Source: a virus
Strand: one strand, 5' to 3'
DNA length: 27,193 nucleotides
Virus record (IMG/VR): IMGVR_UViG_3300044631_000908
Location: 1 to 27,193 of that record
The notes beneath the pieces are model-generated. The model was not told the origin of the DNA. It did no database searches and saw only the letters and a program-made list of their open reading frames with translations. Positions 1-5,141 of this stretch are shown piece after piece. Within the stretch, counting starts at the first letter, position 1. Each line of letters starts with the position of its first letter. The translations under genes and the position numbers were made by a program.

Positions 1-4
1 AATT

Positions 5-30
5 AAAAAAAGCCCCCTATTGCTAGGGGG
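5..30 (-). terminator. Intrinsic terminator of the leftward operon
   Basis: Read on the minus strand, a 7-bp stem (CCCCCTA pairing with TAGGGGG, 4-nt loop) is followed directly by seven T residues, the classic intrinsic terminator layout. It lies about 75 nt past the stop codon of the last leftward gene. A second weaker hairpin (GCATTTTT at 67-74 with AAAAATGC at 83-90, 8-nt loop, no T run) sits between that stop codon and the terminator. Confidence 0.85.
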
Positions 31-104
31 TGAGTTACGTTTGAGTATCAGTTTTCTGAATTATGAGCATTTTTAGAATAACAAAAATGCGGGAAAAAAG
101 AAAG

Positions 105-254
105 CTATTCTTTGTTTTTATTAAATAACTTCATCCAAAATGGCTCCAGTATCCACGCTATGAAGACGAGGTATAGGTTTGGGGGATCGAGCAAGTAGGC
201 AACGACACTAACGGCGAGCCAAATTGCCGTGCGTTTGGGGATCTTGTTTTTCAT
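105..254 (-). CDS. Small membrane protein (49 aa), last gene of leftward operon
   Basis: The product is 49 residues with a basic N-terminus (MKNKIPKR), a hydrophobic stretch at about residues 9-22, a DPP turn, a second hydrophobic stretch at about 27-40, and a lysine-rich tail. This suggests two short membrane passes, with a size and charge pattern resembling small phage holin-like proteins, but no family is recognised. I chose the start at 254 because AAGGAA lies 8 nt upstream. A longer form starting at 302 would overlap the preceding gene and has no ribosome binding site. It is followed by the operon terminator. Function unknown. Confidence 0.65.
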   Translation of the reverse strand: MKNKIPKRTAIWLAVSVVAYLLDPPNLYLVFIAWILEPFWMKLFNKNKE

Positions 255-282
255 GGTGTGTATTTCCTTTTTTAGGGGTTTG

Positions 283-501
283 TTAGGAATTATCGTTTCC
301 ATTCAGTATTTTTAGAAGTTCTTTAGCGGTTGTAAGTTGACAAGCAAATCGAGCCGATGTTTCCATTTCGGTATTCAATCGACTTTCAAGGGTTTGAACC
401 TTTTTTTCAAGAACTTTATTTAGTGTAACCAAGCGGTCATAATCGGCTTGCAGTGCTTTGAGGTGGGACTCTATGGTGTGCATTGTTTGTTCAAAGGTCA
501 T
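283..501 (-). CDS. Small coiled-coil protein (72 aa), unknown function
   Basis: The 72-residue product is predicted to be mostly one long helix: heptad-like spacing of leucines, isoleucines and valines from about residue 9 to 45 (ESHLKALQADYDRLVTL and onward), followed by a more polar tail. An AAAGGAA ribosome binding site precedes the ATG, and the gene begins 5 nt past the stop codon of the upstream gene, so translation is probably coupled. No enzyme motif is visible. It could be a small structural or adaptor protein; I do not recognise a family. Confidence 0.65.
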   Translation of the reverse strand: MTFEQTMHTIESHLKALQADYDRLVTLNKVLEKKVQTLESRLNTEMETSARFACQLTTAKELLKILNGNDNS

Positions 502-505
502 GGTT

Positions 506-724
506 TTAGTTTCCTTTCATTGTGACGATCCAGTCGCCCGATTCTTTATCTGTGACTACATGCAAGCCATCTTCTAAAAGCATCGGCTTAATAAGGCTTT
601 TAAGTTCGAAAACGTCCCCTTTCCAGCGTCCTGTATGTTTTACTTTTAAAAAAATATCAATGGCGATATCTATGGCTATACTTTTTTTTGTTCTTCCGCG
701 GATATTTTTTGCGTCTCTGTTCAT
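506..724 (-). CDS. Small basic hypothetical protein (72 aa)
   Basis: This 72-residue protein begins with a basic segment (MNRDAKNIRGRTKKS), continues through a repetitive hydrophobic/acidic stretch (IAIDIAIDIF, encoded by an imperfect tandem 12-bp repeat) and ends with a region suggesting a small beta structure (LHVVTDKESGDWIVTMKGN). A GGAG motif sits 10 nt upstream of the ATG. It starts 5 nt past the stop of the upstream gene. The basic head could bind nucleic acid, but that is only an inference. Family not recognised. Confidence 0.6.
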   Translation of the reverse strand: MNRDAKNIRGRTKKSIAIDIAIDIFLKVKHTGRWKGDVFELKSLIKPMLLEDGLHVVTDKESGDWIVTMKGN

Positions 725-729
725 AATGG

Positions 730-1068
730 TTAAACTCCTTCTGCTTTAAAAATTGTTTTCATGTGCTTGCCGTGTCTGTTTAATCGTTTTACTTGACGCA
801 ACAAGTGGGGACGTTCAGATCCGCAAGTTTTTTCAAAGTCATCACCGCCTTGAAAGCCTACATCAAAGAAAAACCACTCACGGCGTTCTGTACTAGGCGT
901 ATACACTGGATCAGTATAACGCTTGTTTTGATCGTCCCACTCACAAGCATAATTAAAAAGCTTGTATTCAACAAAGGGGGTATTAAAACGCTTGCATAAA
1001 TCCTTGATATACTGAAAATCTTTTAAGGTTTTACAGTAGCGAGATTCTTTCATTAAATCGTTAAACAT
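730..1068 (-). CDS. Hypothetical protein (112 aa)
   Basis: A 112-residue soluble protein of unknown family, rich in aromatic and charged residues, with three cysteines (residues about 12, 25 and 42, plus one near 82) that do not form an obvious metal site. The middle contains ACEWDDQNKRY and REWFFFDVGFQGG; the C-terminus is basic (RHLL-like, then RLNRHGKHMK). The basic tail may contact nucleic acid. GGAG lies 9 nt before the ATG, within the tail of the 48-aa upstream gene's spacer. Fourth-last gene of the leftward operon. Confidence 0.6.
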   Translation of the reverse strand: MFNDLMKESRYCKTLKDFQYIKDLCKRFNTPFVEYKLFNYACEWDDQNKRYTDPVYTPSTERREWFFFDVGFQGGDDFEKTCGSERPHLLRQVKRLNRHGKHMKTIFKAEGV

Positions 1069-1085
1069 TTTTAAAAACTCCTTTT

Positions 1086-1232
1086 TTACTTGGCTAACAT
1101 TGTGAGGTTTCTAGGGACGTTGACGAGGTGTTCGCTTACTTGCACTTGCTCGCCTAGTAGCACACCTAGCGTGGTGATGAGCGATAAAAGCATGATAAGC
1201 GATAAGACGCACAGGCGGATGTAGTTTTTCAC
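1086..1232 (-). CDS. Very small membrane protein (48 aa, GTG start)
   Basis: This short gene fills the 180-nt gap between its neighbours. It starts with GTG at 1232, with AAGGAG 8 nt upstream, and ends TAA 17 nt before the next gene. The 48-residue product reads MKNYIRLCVLSLIMLLSLIT followed by TLGVLLGEQ and a polar tail ending NVPRNLTMLAK. So it has one N-terminal hydrophobic segment (residues 5-27) preceded by positive charges: a signal anchor or uncleaved signal. The Cys at residue 8 does not sit in a good lipobox. A lysis accessory or membrane-exclusion peptide is conceivable; no family recognised. Confidence 0.6.
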   Translation of the reverse strand: MKNYIRLCVLSLIMLLSLITTLGVLLGEQVQVSEHLVNVPRNLTMLAK

Positions 1233-1248
1233 AGGGGGGACTCCTTCT

Positions 1249-1638
1249 TTAATCAAAAACAATAAAATCTTCGGCTAACTGTTCGTCATAAATATATTTT
1301 TCTAGTCTTTTTTGCATCGCTTTAAACTCAAAATAAGGGATCGTTCCTTCAAAATAAATCGAGCCATTAGTATTTAAATCAACTTTTTTTGAGTATAATA
1401 ATTGTTGTAATACAAAGCCTGTATTGTATAAATGTTCTTTGGGTATTTCAGAAACGCAAATGAAAGGGAAACGCTTTTCTATATACTCTCTACTTTCTTG
1501 CATTTTTTCCACATAAGGTGCTGGTCTATAAGCAATTTTAACAGTGCCATAACCATTGTTATGAGAAAAAATATAGTATTTGCCTAGCTTCTTTCCATTT
1601 TTCCCTTTGTAGAATTGATTTAAAAAATCTTGTAACAT
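1249..1638 (-). CDS. Hypothetical protein (129 aa)
   Basis: The product is 129 residues beginning MLQDFLNQFYKGKNGKKLGK, with a predicted mixed alpha/beta fold and no recognised motif. An in-frame ATG lies two codons upstream at 1644, but it is only 2 nt from the GGAG and is best explained as a base change in the repeated spacer: neighbouring genes have GGAGTTACGATTATG where this one has GGAGTTATGATTATG. The ATG at 1638 has the same 8-nt spacing as its neighbours and is preferred. The upstream junction carries the repeated hairpin/RBS element. Confidence 0.6.
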   Translation of the reverse strand: MLQDFLNQFYKGKNGKKLGKYYIFSHNNGYGTVKIAYRPAPYVEKMQESREYIEKRFPFICVSEIPKEHLYNTGFVLQQLLYSKKVDLNTNGSIYFEGTIPYFEFKAMQKRLEKYIYDEQLAEDFIVFD

Positions 1639-1685
1639 AATCATAACTCCTTCTTTAAATGTAAACGGCGGGGGCTAAGCCCCTA
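1639..1685 (-). repeat. Intergenic hairpin/RBS element, copy 1
   Basis: Read leftward: the stop codon TAG of the upstream gene runs into GGGGCTTAGCCCC (hairpin at 1671-1683), then CGCCGTTTACATTTAAAG, then AAGGAG and the start codon of the next gene. The same order recurs at four further junctions of this operon. There is no T run behind the hairpin, so it is unlikely to be an intrinsic terminator. Confidence 0.75.
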
Positions 1686-1904
1686 GTCTGTTAGGCGTGT
1701 TCTTTCGTTTAAAAGCTCACAGTCTTCAAATGATTTAAAAACGTCGTGCAAAGTTGAATGAGCAGAATGTAGAACCTCGCCAGCTTTATAAGTGCTATCG
1801 ACAAGATAGGCACGAAAGACTGTTAGGTCATGCTGTTGCCACTTGCATGCTTCTGCTCGGATGTTGTAGAGGTCGTGGTTTTGTTTAAATTGTGCAATTA
1901 ACAT
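1683..1904 (-). CDS. Hypothetical protein (73 aa)
   Basis: A 73-residue, histidine-rich small protein (MLIAQFKQNHDLYNIRAEAC at the N-terminus, HSAHSTLHDVF near residues 46-57) of unknown family. The two cysteines (about 20 and 63) and spaced histidines could bind a metal, but the spacing matches no motif I know. The start has AAAGGA upstream with the same spacing as its neighbours. The gene is bracketed by repeated intergenic elements, and its TAG stop codon forms the edge of the next hairpin. Confidence 0.6.
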   Translation of the reverse strand: MLIAQFKQNHDLYNIRAEACKWQQHDLTVFRAYLVDSTYKAGEVLHSAHSTLHDVFKSFEDCELLNERTRLTD

Positions 1905-1962
1905 AATCTTTAATCCTTTTCTTTAATGTAAACGGTGGGGGTGTTAGCCCCCGAGGGGGGGG
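1905..1962 (-). repeat. Intergenic hairpin/RBS element, copy 2 (C-G-C triple block)
   Basis: On the plus strand: G5 (1937-1941), C5 (1948-1952) and G8 (1955-1962), followed upstream on that strand by the conserved GTTTACATTAAAG-type box and a GGA-type ribosome binding site. The middle C block can pair with either G block, so two mutually exclusive hairpins are possible. The element begins immediately after the stop codon of the upstream gene. Confidence 0.7.
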
Positions 1963-2409
1963 TTAATGTTTTTTTATTAAAATCAATGCTTGGTGTGCAT
2001 TAGATAGTTTTAAAAAATGATCTTCATCAAAGTAGTATTGTGCAATTCCGTCGCGGTCAACTAATAAGTATTTTACATAACCCAAGCCTTCATTTGTTTT
2101 TTTTGTTTTAATAATTGTTTTAACAAGATGCTTGCGCAAAAATAAATCAAACTTTTTAGTGCGTCTTAATTCTTTTTGTGCTTCTAAAAAATCACGATAG
2201 CCTTCAAAATAACCATAGTATTTTTGGGTCGCCTCTATTATAGCTTTCCCGCAATCTGTACCGACATTGTACATTTTATTTTTTTTATCCTTCAGAACCA
2301 TTATGATGCTAATAGGCTTATTGCAATTATCGCAACAATTCGGGGCTTCTATCAATTCGACAAACTCATAATCTAAACGCATATTCATTTTGCCGTATAT
2401 TGCTTTCAT
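1963..2409 (-). CDS. Putative metal-binding small protein with CxxC...C motif (148 aa)
   Basis: The largest gene of the leftward operon (148 aa). Residues 25-56 carry CCDNCNKPI and then VGTDCGKAI, i.e. a CxxC pair, a ~20-residue beta-hairpin-like spacer containing KNKMYNVGTDC, and a further Cys opening a helix. This pattern (a CxxC knuckle, then a short strand ending VGxDC/VGxEC and a helix) is familiar from phage and plasmid proteins and looks like a treble-clef-type zinc site, although only three or four Cys are available. The middle (residues about 75-105) is a very basic helix (KELRRTKKFDLFLRKH) and the C-terminus is a soluble alpha/beta part. Nucleic acid binding is an inference from zinc site plus basic helix. 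Confidence 0.6.
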   Translation of the reverse strand: MKAIYGKMNMRLDYEFVELIEAPNCCDNCNKPISIIMVLKDKKNKMYNVGTDCGKAIIEATQKYYGYFEGYRDFLEAQKELRRTKKFDLFLRKHLVKTIIKTKKTNEGLGYVKYLLVDRDGIAQYYFDEDHFLKLSNAHQALILIKKH

Positions 2410-2460
2410 AATCGTAACTCCTTCTTTTTCTTTAAATTAAACGGCGGGGGCATAAGCCCC
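2410..2460 (-). repeat. Intergenic hairpin/RBS element, copy 3
   Basis: Leftward reading: TAA stop codon, GGGGCTTATGCCCC hairpin, CGCCGTTTAATTTAAAG, a short A-rich extension, then AAGGAGTTACGATT and ATG. The order and spacing match copies 1, 2, 4 and 5; the A-rich stretch before the ribosome binding site is slightly longer here. Confidence 0.7.
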
Positions 2461-2625
2461 TTAGTGTGTGTCCTTACTAAGACCCCAAACAAAACAAGTT
2501 AATCTTTCAGCCCAATAAAGGGGAGTTGTTAAAACATACCCTACTTTAGGTACTTTTAAATCATAGAAAACCTTATAAATAAAATCACTTGTTTTTTCAC
2601 TAGTTTTTAAAATCTGTTTGAACAT
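2461..2625 (-). CDS. Small hypothetical protein (54 aa)
   Basis: A 54-codon reading frame from ATG at 2625 to TAA at 2461, with AAGGAGTTACGATC directly upstream: the same ribosome binding site and spacing as the neighbouring genes, which makes it credible despite its size. The product begins MFKQILKTSEKTSDFIYKVF, continues with YDLKVPKVGYVLTTPLYWAE and ends FVWGLSKDTH. It is basic and aromatic-rich, with no clear membrane segment and no known motif. It is flanked on both sides by the repeated hairpin element. Confidence 0.6.
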   Translation of the reverse strand: MFKQILKTSEKTSDFIYKVFYDLKVPKVGYVLTTPLYWAERLTCFVWGLSKDTH

Positions 2626-2683
2626 GATCGTAACTCCTTTTCTTTAAAGTAAACGGGGTGGGGGCTAAGCCCCCGAGGGGGGG
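2626..2683 (-). repeat. Intergenic hairpin/RBS element, copy 4 (C-G-C triple block)
   Basis: Plus-strand blocks: G5 (2660-2664), C5 (2670-2674) and G7 (2677-2683), so the central C block can pair with either flanking G block. After the hairpin, reading leftward, come CGTTTACTTTAAAG and AAAGGAGTTACGATC before the ATG of the 54-aa gene. The outer block abuts the TAG stop codon of the upstream gene. Confidence 0.75.
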
Positions 2684-2995
2684 CTAGGCGGCGGCAAAGG
2701 GATCGCCGTATCTGATAAGTGCAATTTTAACCAACTGTTGTAAAGTTACCCAATGCGTTACCTCCTTGTATGTACCAATAATTACATTCTCATAAAATGG
2801 TTGAGAAGGTATAATCTGATCGTGCGGGATAATACGAATAGAAACTTCGCAATAACCACGTTTTTGAGAGTGCCACTCACTGCCTTCTTTTAATTCCTGC
2901 ACTGGCTGGACAATGTAATAGCCCACTTCAGTCCAGTGTTTCTGATTCAATTCGTTCAGCAATTTAATACTTCTTTCAATAGCTTTGTAGGTCAT
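2684..2995 (-). CDS. Hypothetical protein (103 aa)
   Basis: A 103-residue protein, MTYKAIERSIKLLNELNQKH at the N-terminus (helical), followed by a predicted beta-rich centre (VGYYIVQPVQEL, CEVSIRIIPHDQI, NVIIGTYKEV) and a helical end (LQQLVKIALIRYG). The fold looks like a small alpha-beta-alpha domain; no family is recognised. GGAG lies 9 nt before the ATG. Second gene of the leftward operon. Confidence 0.6.
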   Translation of the reverse strand: MTYKAIERSIKLLNELNQKHWTEVGYYIVQPVQELKEGSEWHSQKRGYCEVSIRIIPHDQIIPSQPFYENVIIGTYKEVTHWVTLQQLVKIALIRYGDPFAAA

Positions 2996-3057
2996 AATCT
3001 TTAACTCCTTTTCTTTAAAGTAAACTGGGTGGGTGGGGGCTAAGCCCCCGATGGGGG
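2996..3057 (-). repeat. Intergenic hairpin/RBS element, copy 5 (C-G-C triple block)
   Basis: Plus-strand blocks: G5 (3035-3039), C5 (3045-3049) and G5 (3053-3057), giving GGGGGCTAAGCCCCC or the alternative CCCCCGATGGGGG hairpin. Leftward, this is followed by AGTTTACTTTAAAG and AAAGGAGTTAAAGATT ahead of the next ATG. It abuts the stop codon of the first operon gene. Confidence 0.75.
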
Positions 3058-3216
3058 CTAGCCAAGTTGGCCAAGTATTCCAACGATTGCTGTCATTCCG
3101 AATAAAATAAACATCACTACAGCGAACTGGTATGGGTATCTGATCGCCGGATGTAAATCATCCGCTAAATCAAAGACATTTCCTAAAAAAGTTTCGTCGG
3201 GGTTCCATTTAATCAT
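3058..3216 (-). CDS. Small C-tail membrane protein (52 aa), first gene of leftward operon
   Basis: ATG at 3216 with AGGAG 8-9 nt upstream, TAG at 3058. The 52-residue product begins MIKWNPDETFLGNVFDLADD, has a soluble acidic N-terminal half, and ends in one hydrophobic segment (about residues 31-50: FAVVMFILFGMTAIVGILGQ), so it resembles a tail-anchored membrane protein. It is the first gene behind the leftward promoter and so would be made earliest. No family recognised. A superinfection-exclusion or membrane-signalling role is possible but unsupported. Confidence 0.6.
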   Translation of the reverse strand: MIKWNPDETFLGNVFDLADDLHPAIRYPYQFAVVMFILFGMTAIVGILGQLG

Positions 3217-3278
3217 TTTTCGTAACTCCTTTTTAAATCGTAACTCTAAGGCCGTTTCTTAATCAACCTTATGTATAC

Positions 3279-3307
3279 ATCATAACAAATTGTATCCAAG
3301 TTGTCAA
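3279..3307 (-). promoter_or_regulatory. Leftward sigma70 promoter
   Basis: On the minus strand: TTGACA (3302-3307), a 17-nt spacer, then TATGAT (3279-3284). The -35 is perfect and the -10 matches five of six consensus bases. Transcription would start roughly at 3270-3273 and reach the first leftward ATG at 3216. The palindrome ATGTATACAT overlaps the -10 and start region, a typical place for a repressor operator. Confidence 0.85.
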
Positions 3308-3358
3308 CACTTTATTTTTTTTTCATTTAAATAGTTTACATTCCGTTACATTGCGGGA

Positions 3359-3387
3359 TTGACGAATCGGGAATAATCGGGCATAAT
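3359..3387 (+). promoter_or_regulatory. Rightward sigma70-type promoter of the late operon
   Basis: TTGACG (3359-3364), a 17-nt spacer, then CATAAT (3382-3387): five of six matches in each box. The predicted start is near 3394, giving a short leader before the ATG at 3409. The spacer and -10 contain a tandem repeat (ATCGGGAATA then ATCGGGCATA), which could be a regulator binding site. An A/T-rich tract lies upstream. Confidence 0.7.
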
Positions 3388-3408
3388 GGCGGGGGAGGAC
3401 TGCTTTCG

Positions 3409-3774
3409 ATGCCTTATGAGAAACCGCACAATCTGCATGAACCGACAGAGGAAACGCATGAGATCCTCGAGGGCATGGCTATGAACGGAGCAACGCACAA
3501 GCAAATGGCGGAAGCCCTAGGGATATGCGATAAGACGCTGGTGAAGCACTACGGCGACTTTCTGAAGTCCGTCAAGCCGTTGTTTGACGCACGAGTCGCA
3601 AGGCAATTAAAACGGCATATCTTCCACGAAGACCCAAAAATTGCACTGGATGCGACGAAGTTCTACGCCAACTCAAAAATGGGCTATAAGCAGTCAACGG
3701 ACAACACCCACGGTTTTGACGGCTTGCCTAGTTTCACCGTGAACTTCACGGATGCCAAGCCTAGCGATGCTTAA
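3409..3774 (+). CDS. terS: Terminase small subunit (HTH, DNA recognition)
   Basis: The 121-residue product carries a helix-turn-helix at residues 28-53 (ATHKQMAEALGICDKTLVKH), then a helical oligomerisation-type segment (FDARVARQLKRHIFHEDPKIALDATKFYANSKMGY). This matches the layout of short phage small terminases whose signature is 'ALGI..KTLRKHY' followed by 'A..FW.K.R.G(W/Y)'. It would recognise the packaging site on phage DNA and hand it to the large subunit encoded 54 nt downstream. GGAGG lies 10 nt before the ATG. It is the first gene behind the rightward promoter. Assignment rests on the motif plus its position. Confidence 0.75.
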   Translation: MPYEKPHNLHEPTEETHEILEGMAMNGATHKQMAEALGICDKTLVKHYGDFLKSVKPLFDARVARQLKRHIFHEDPKIALDATKFYANSKMGYKQSTDNTHGFDGLPSFTVNFTDAKPSDA

Positions 3775-3828
3775 ATCACGGCCTTTAGAGCATAATGTTA
3801 ATTATCAGACGTAAAAAGGGTTAAACCG

Positions 3829-5127
3829 TTGCAACAACTGGATTTGACCTTCCCACAATGGAGCCAAGGCTTATTCCGCCCCAAGCGTTACAAAGTAGCG
3901 TATGGCGGAAGGGGGAGCGGTAAGTCGTTCGCCTTCACCGATGCGTTAATCGTGAAAGCCTTAACTTCACGGGTGCGAGTTCTTTGTGCTAGGGAGTTTC
4001 AAAACTCAATCAGCGATAGCGTCCACCGGCTCCTGAGCAAGCGGATTGACGACCTAGGGCTATCCGCCTATTTCACGATACAACGGGACACCATAAGCTC
4101 TAAAAATGGCAGTGAGTTCACCTTTAAAGGCTTGCGACACAATAGCGAAAGCATTAAGTCCACCGCTGGCATAAATATCTGTTGGATTGAAGAGGCACAG
4201 ACCATAAGCCAAGAAAGCCTTGATATTCTGATCCCCACCATAAGGGAGCCTGATTCAGAGATTTGGATGACCATGAACCCACGGCTCGAAGATGACCCAG
4301 TGTATAAGCTTTTTATAGCCACGCCACACCCTGAAGCTTACATAGCCAAGGTAAACTATACGGAGAACAAGCACTTCCCGGCCGTACTTGAAATGGAACG
4401 GCGTTTAATGCTAGAACGTGACCCCGCCCTTTACAAGCACGTTTGGGAAGGTGAATGTCTAACACATACGGATGCACAAGTATTCAAAGACAAGTGGGAG
4501 GTGAGAGAGTTCACGCCAAACAAGGTACAGCGCTTGGTGAAGACCAACGTTCACACCCAACAGCTAGCCACTGGTGAGCTGGTGAAGTCACAAACGCCAG
4601 TTTATGAATGGGTGGACGATCCTTCATGGAACTTGCCACTGTATGGCTTGGACTTTGGTTTTTCTCAAGATCCCACGGCGTGCGTAAAAGTATGGATACA
4701 CGACGAAACACTATACATTGAGAAAGAAGCCGTAAAGCTGGGACTTGATATTGATAAGACCGTAGACTTTATTAAGCAAGCAATGCCTGAAATTGACAGG
4801 GCGATAGTACGAGCCGACAACGCCCGCCCTGAGTCAATCAGCTACTTAAAACAGCACGGCTTAGAACGCATTAAGGCGGTTGTAAAAGGCAAAGGGAGCG
4901 TAGAAGACGGCATAGCACACATGAGGAGCTACAAACGCATAGTAGTGCATCCACGTTGTAAAGAAACGATAAATGAGTTATTATTGTATTCGTACAAAGT
5001 AGACGGCAGAACAAACGATATAAGCACGCAGATCGTGGACAAGCACAACCACTGCATTGATGCGATACGTTACGCGTTGGAGCCGTTTATAAAACAGAAG
5101 GTTTCAGCGTTTGACGCTTACAAGTAA
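3829..5127 (+). CDS. terL: Terminase large subunit (ATPase/nuclease, PBSX-like)
   Basis: This 432-residue protein is the DNA packaging motor. The Walker A GGRGSGKS is at residues 26-33, Walker B ICWIEEAQ at 117-124 (catalytic Glu 121/122), and the coupling motif MTMNP at 147-151. The C-terminal RNase H-like nuclease shows acidic residues in LYGLDFGFS (Asp275), VRADN (Asp330) and CIDAIRY (Asp411). Between the two domains, residues about 232-268 form a longer-than-usual linker. There is no in-frame ATG near the start: the reading frame opens after a stop at 3799, and TTG at 3829, with AAGGG 8 nt upstream, is the best start. Confidence 0.95.
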   Translation: MQQLDLTFPQWSQGLFRPKRYKVAYGGRGSGKSFAFTDALIVKALTSRVRVLCAREFQNSISDSVHRLLSKRIDDLGLSAYFTIQRDTISSKNGSEFTFKGLRHNSESIKSTAGINICWIEEAQTISQESLDILIPTIREPDSEIWMTMNPRLEDDPVYKLFIATPHPEAYIAKVNYTENKHFPAVLEMERRLMLERDPALYKHVWEGECLTHTDAQVFKDKWEVREFTPNKVQRLVKTNVHTQQLATGELVKSQTPVYEWVDDPSWNLPLYGLDFGFSQDPTACVKVWIHDETLYIEKEAVKLGLDIDKTVDFIKQAMPEIDRAIVRADNARPESISYLKQHGLERIKAVVKGKGSVEDGIAHMRSYKRIVVHPRCKETINELLLYSYKVDGRTNDISTQIVDKHNHCIDAIRYALEPFIKQKVSAFDAYK

Positions 5128-5141
5128 AGGGACACGCAAGA

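Larger units (their letters stand above)
3217..3408. promoter_or_regulatory. Divergent control region between the two arms
   Basis: This 192-bp gene-free stretch separates the leftward and rightward operons. It contains both promoters listed separately, a perfect 10-bp palindrome ATGTATACAT (3271-3280) overlapping the leftward -10, an A/T-rich tract (about 3308-3334) that could serve as an UP element for the rightward promoter, a doubled TTACATT, and the repeat GAGTTACGA next to the first leftward gene. No repressor gene is visible nearby. Confidence 0.7.

Noticed and set aside
255-302. Longer N-terminus (METII...) for the 49-aa membrane protein
   Set aside because: It would overlap the upstream gene and has no ribosome binding site; the ATG at 254 does.
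522-999. Plus-strand ORFs at 522-749 and 793-999
   Set aside because: They lie antisense to consecutive leftward genes with good RBS and spacing, and have no recognisable product or RBS pattern.
1671-3049. The repeated G/C hairpins as intrinsic terminators
   Set aside because: None is followed by a T run in the direction of transcription; each is followed by a C/A-rich stretch, the TTTAAAG box and an RBS.
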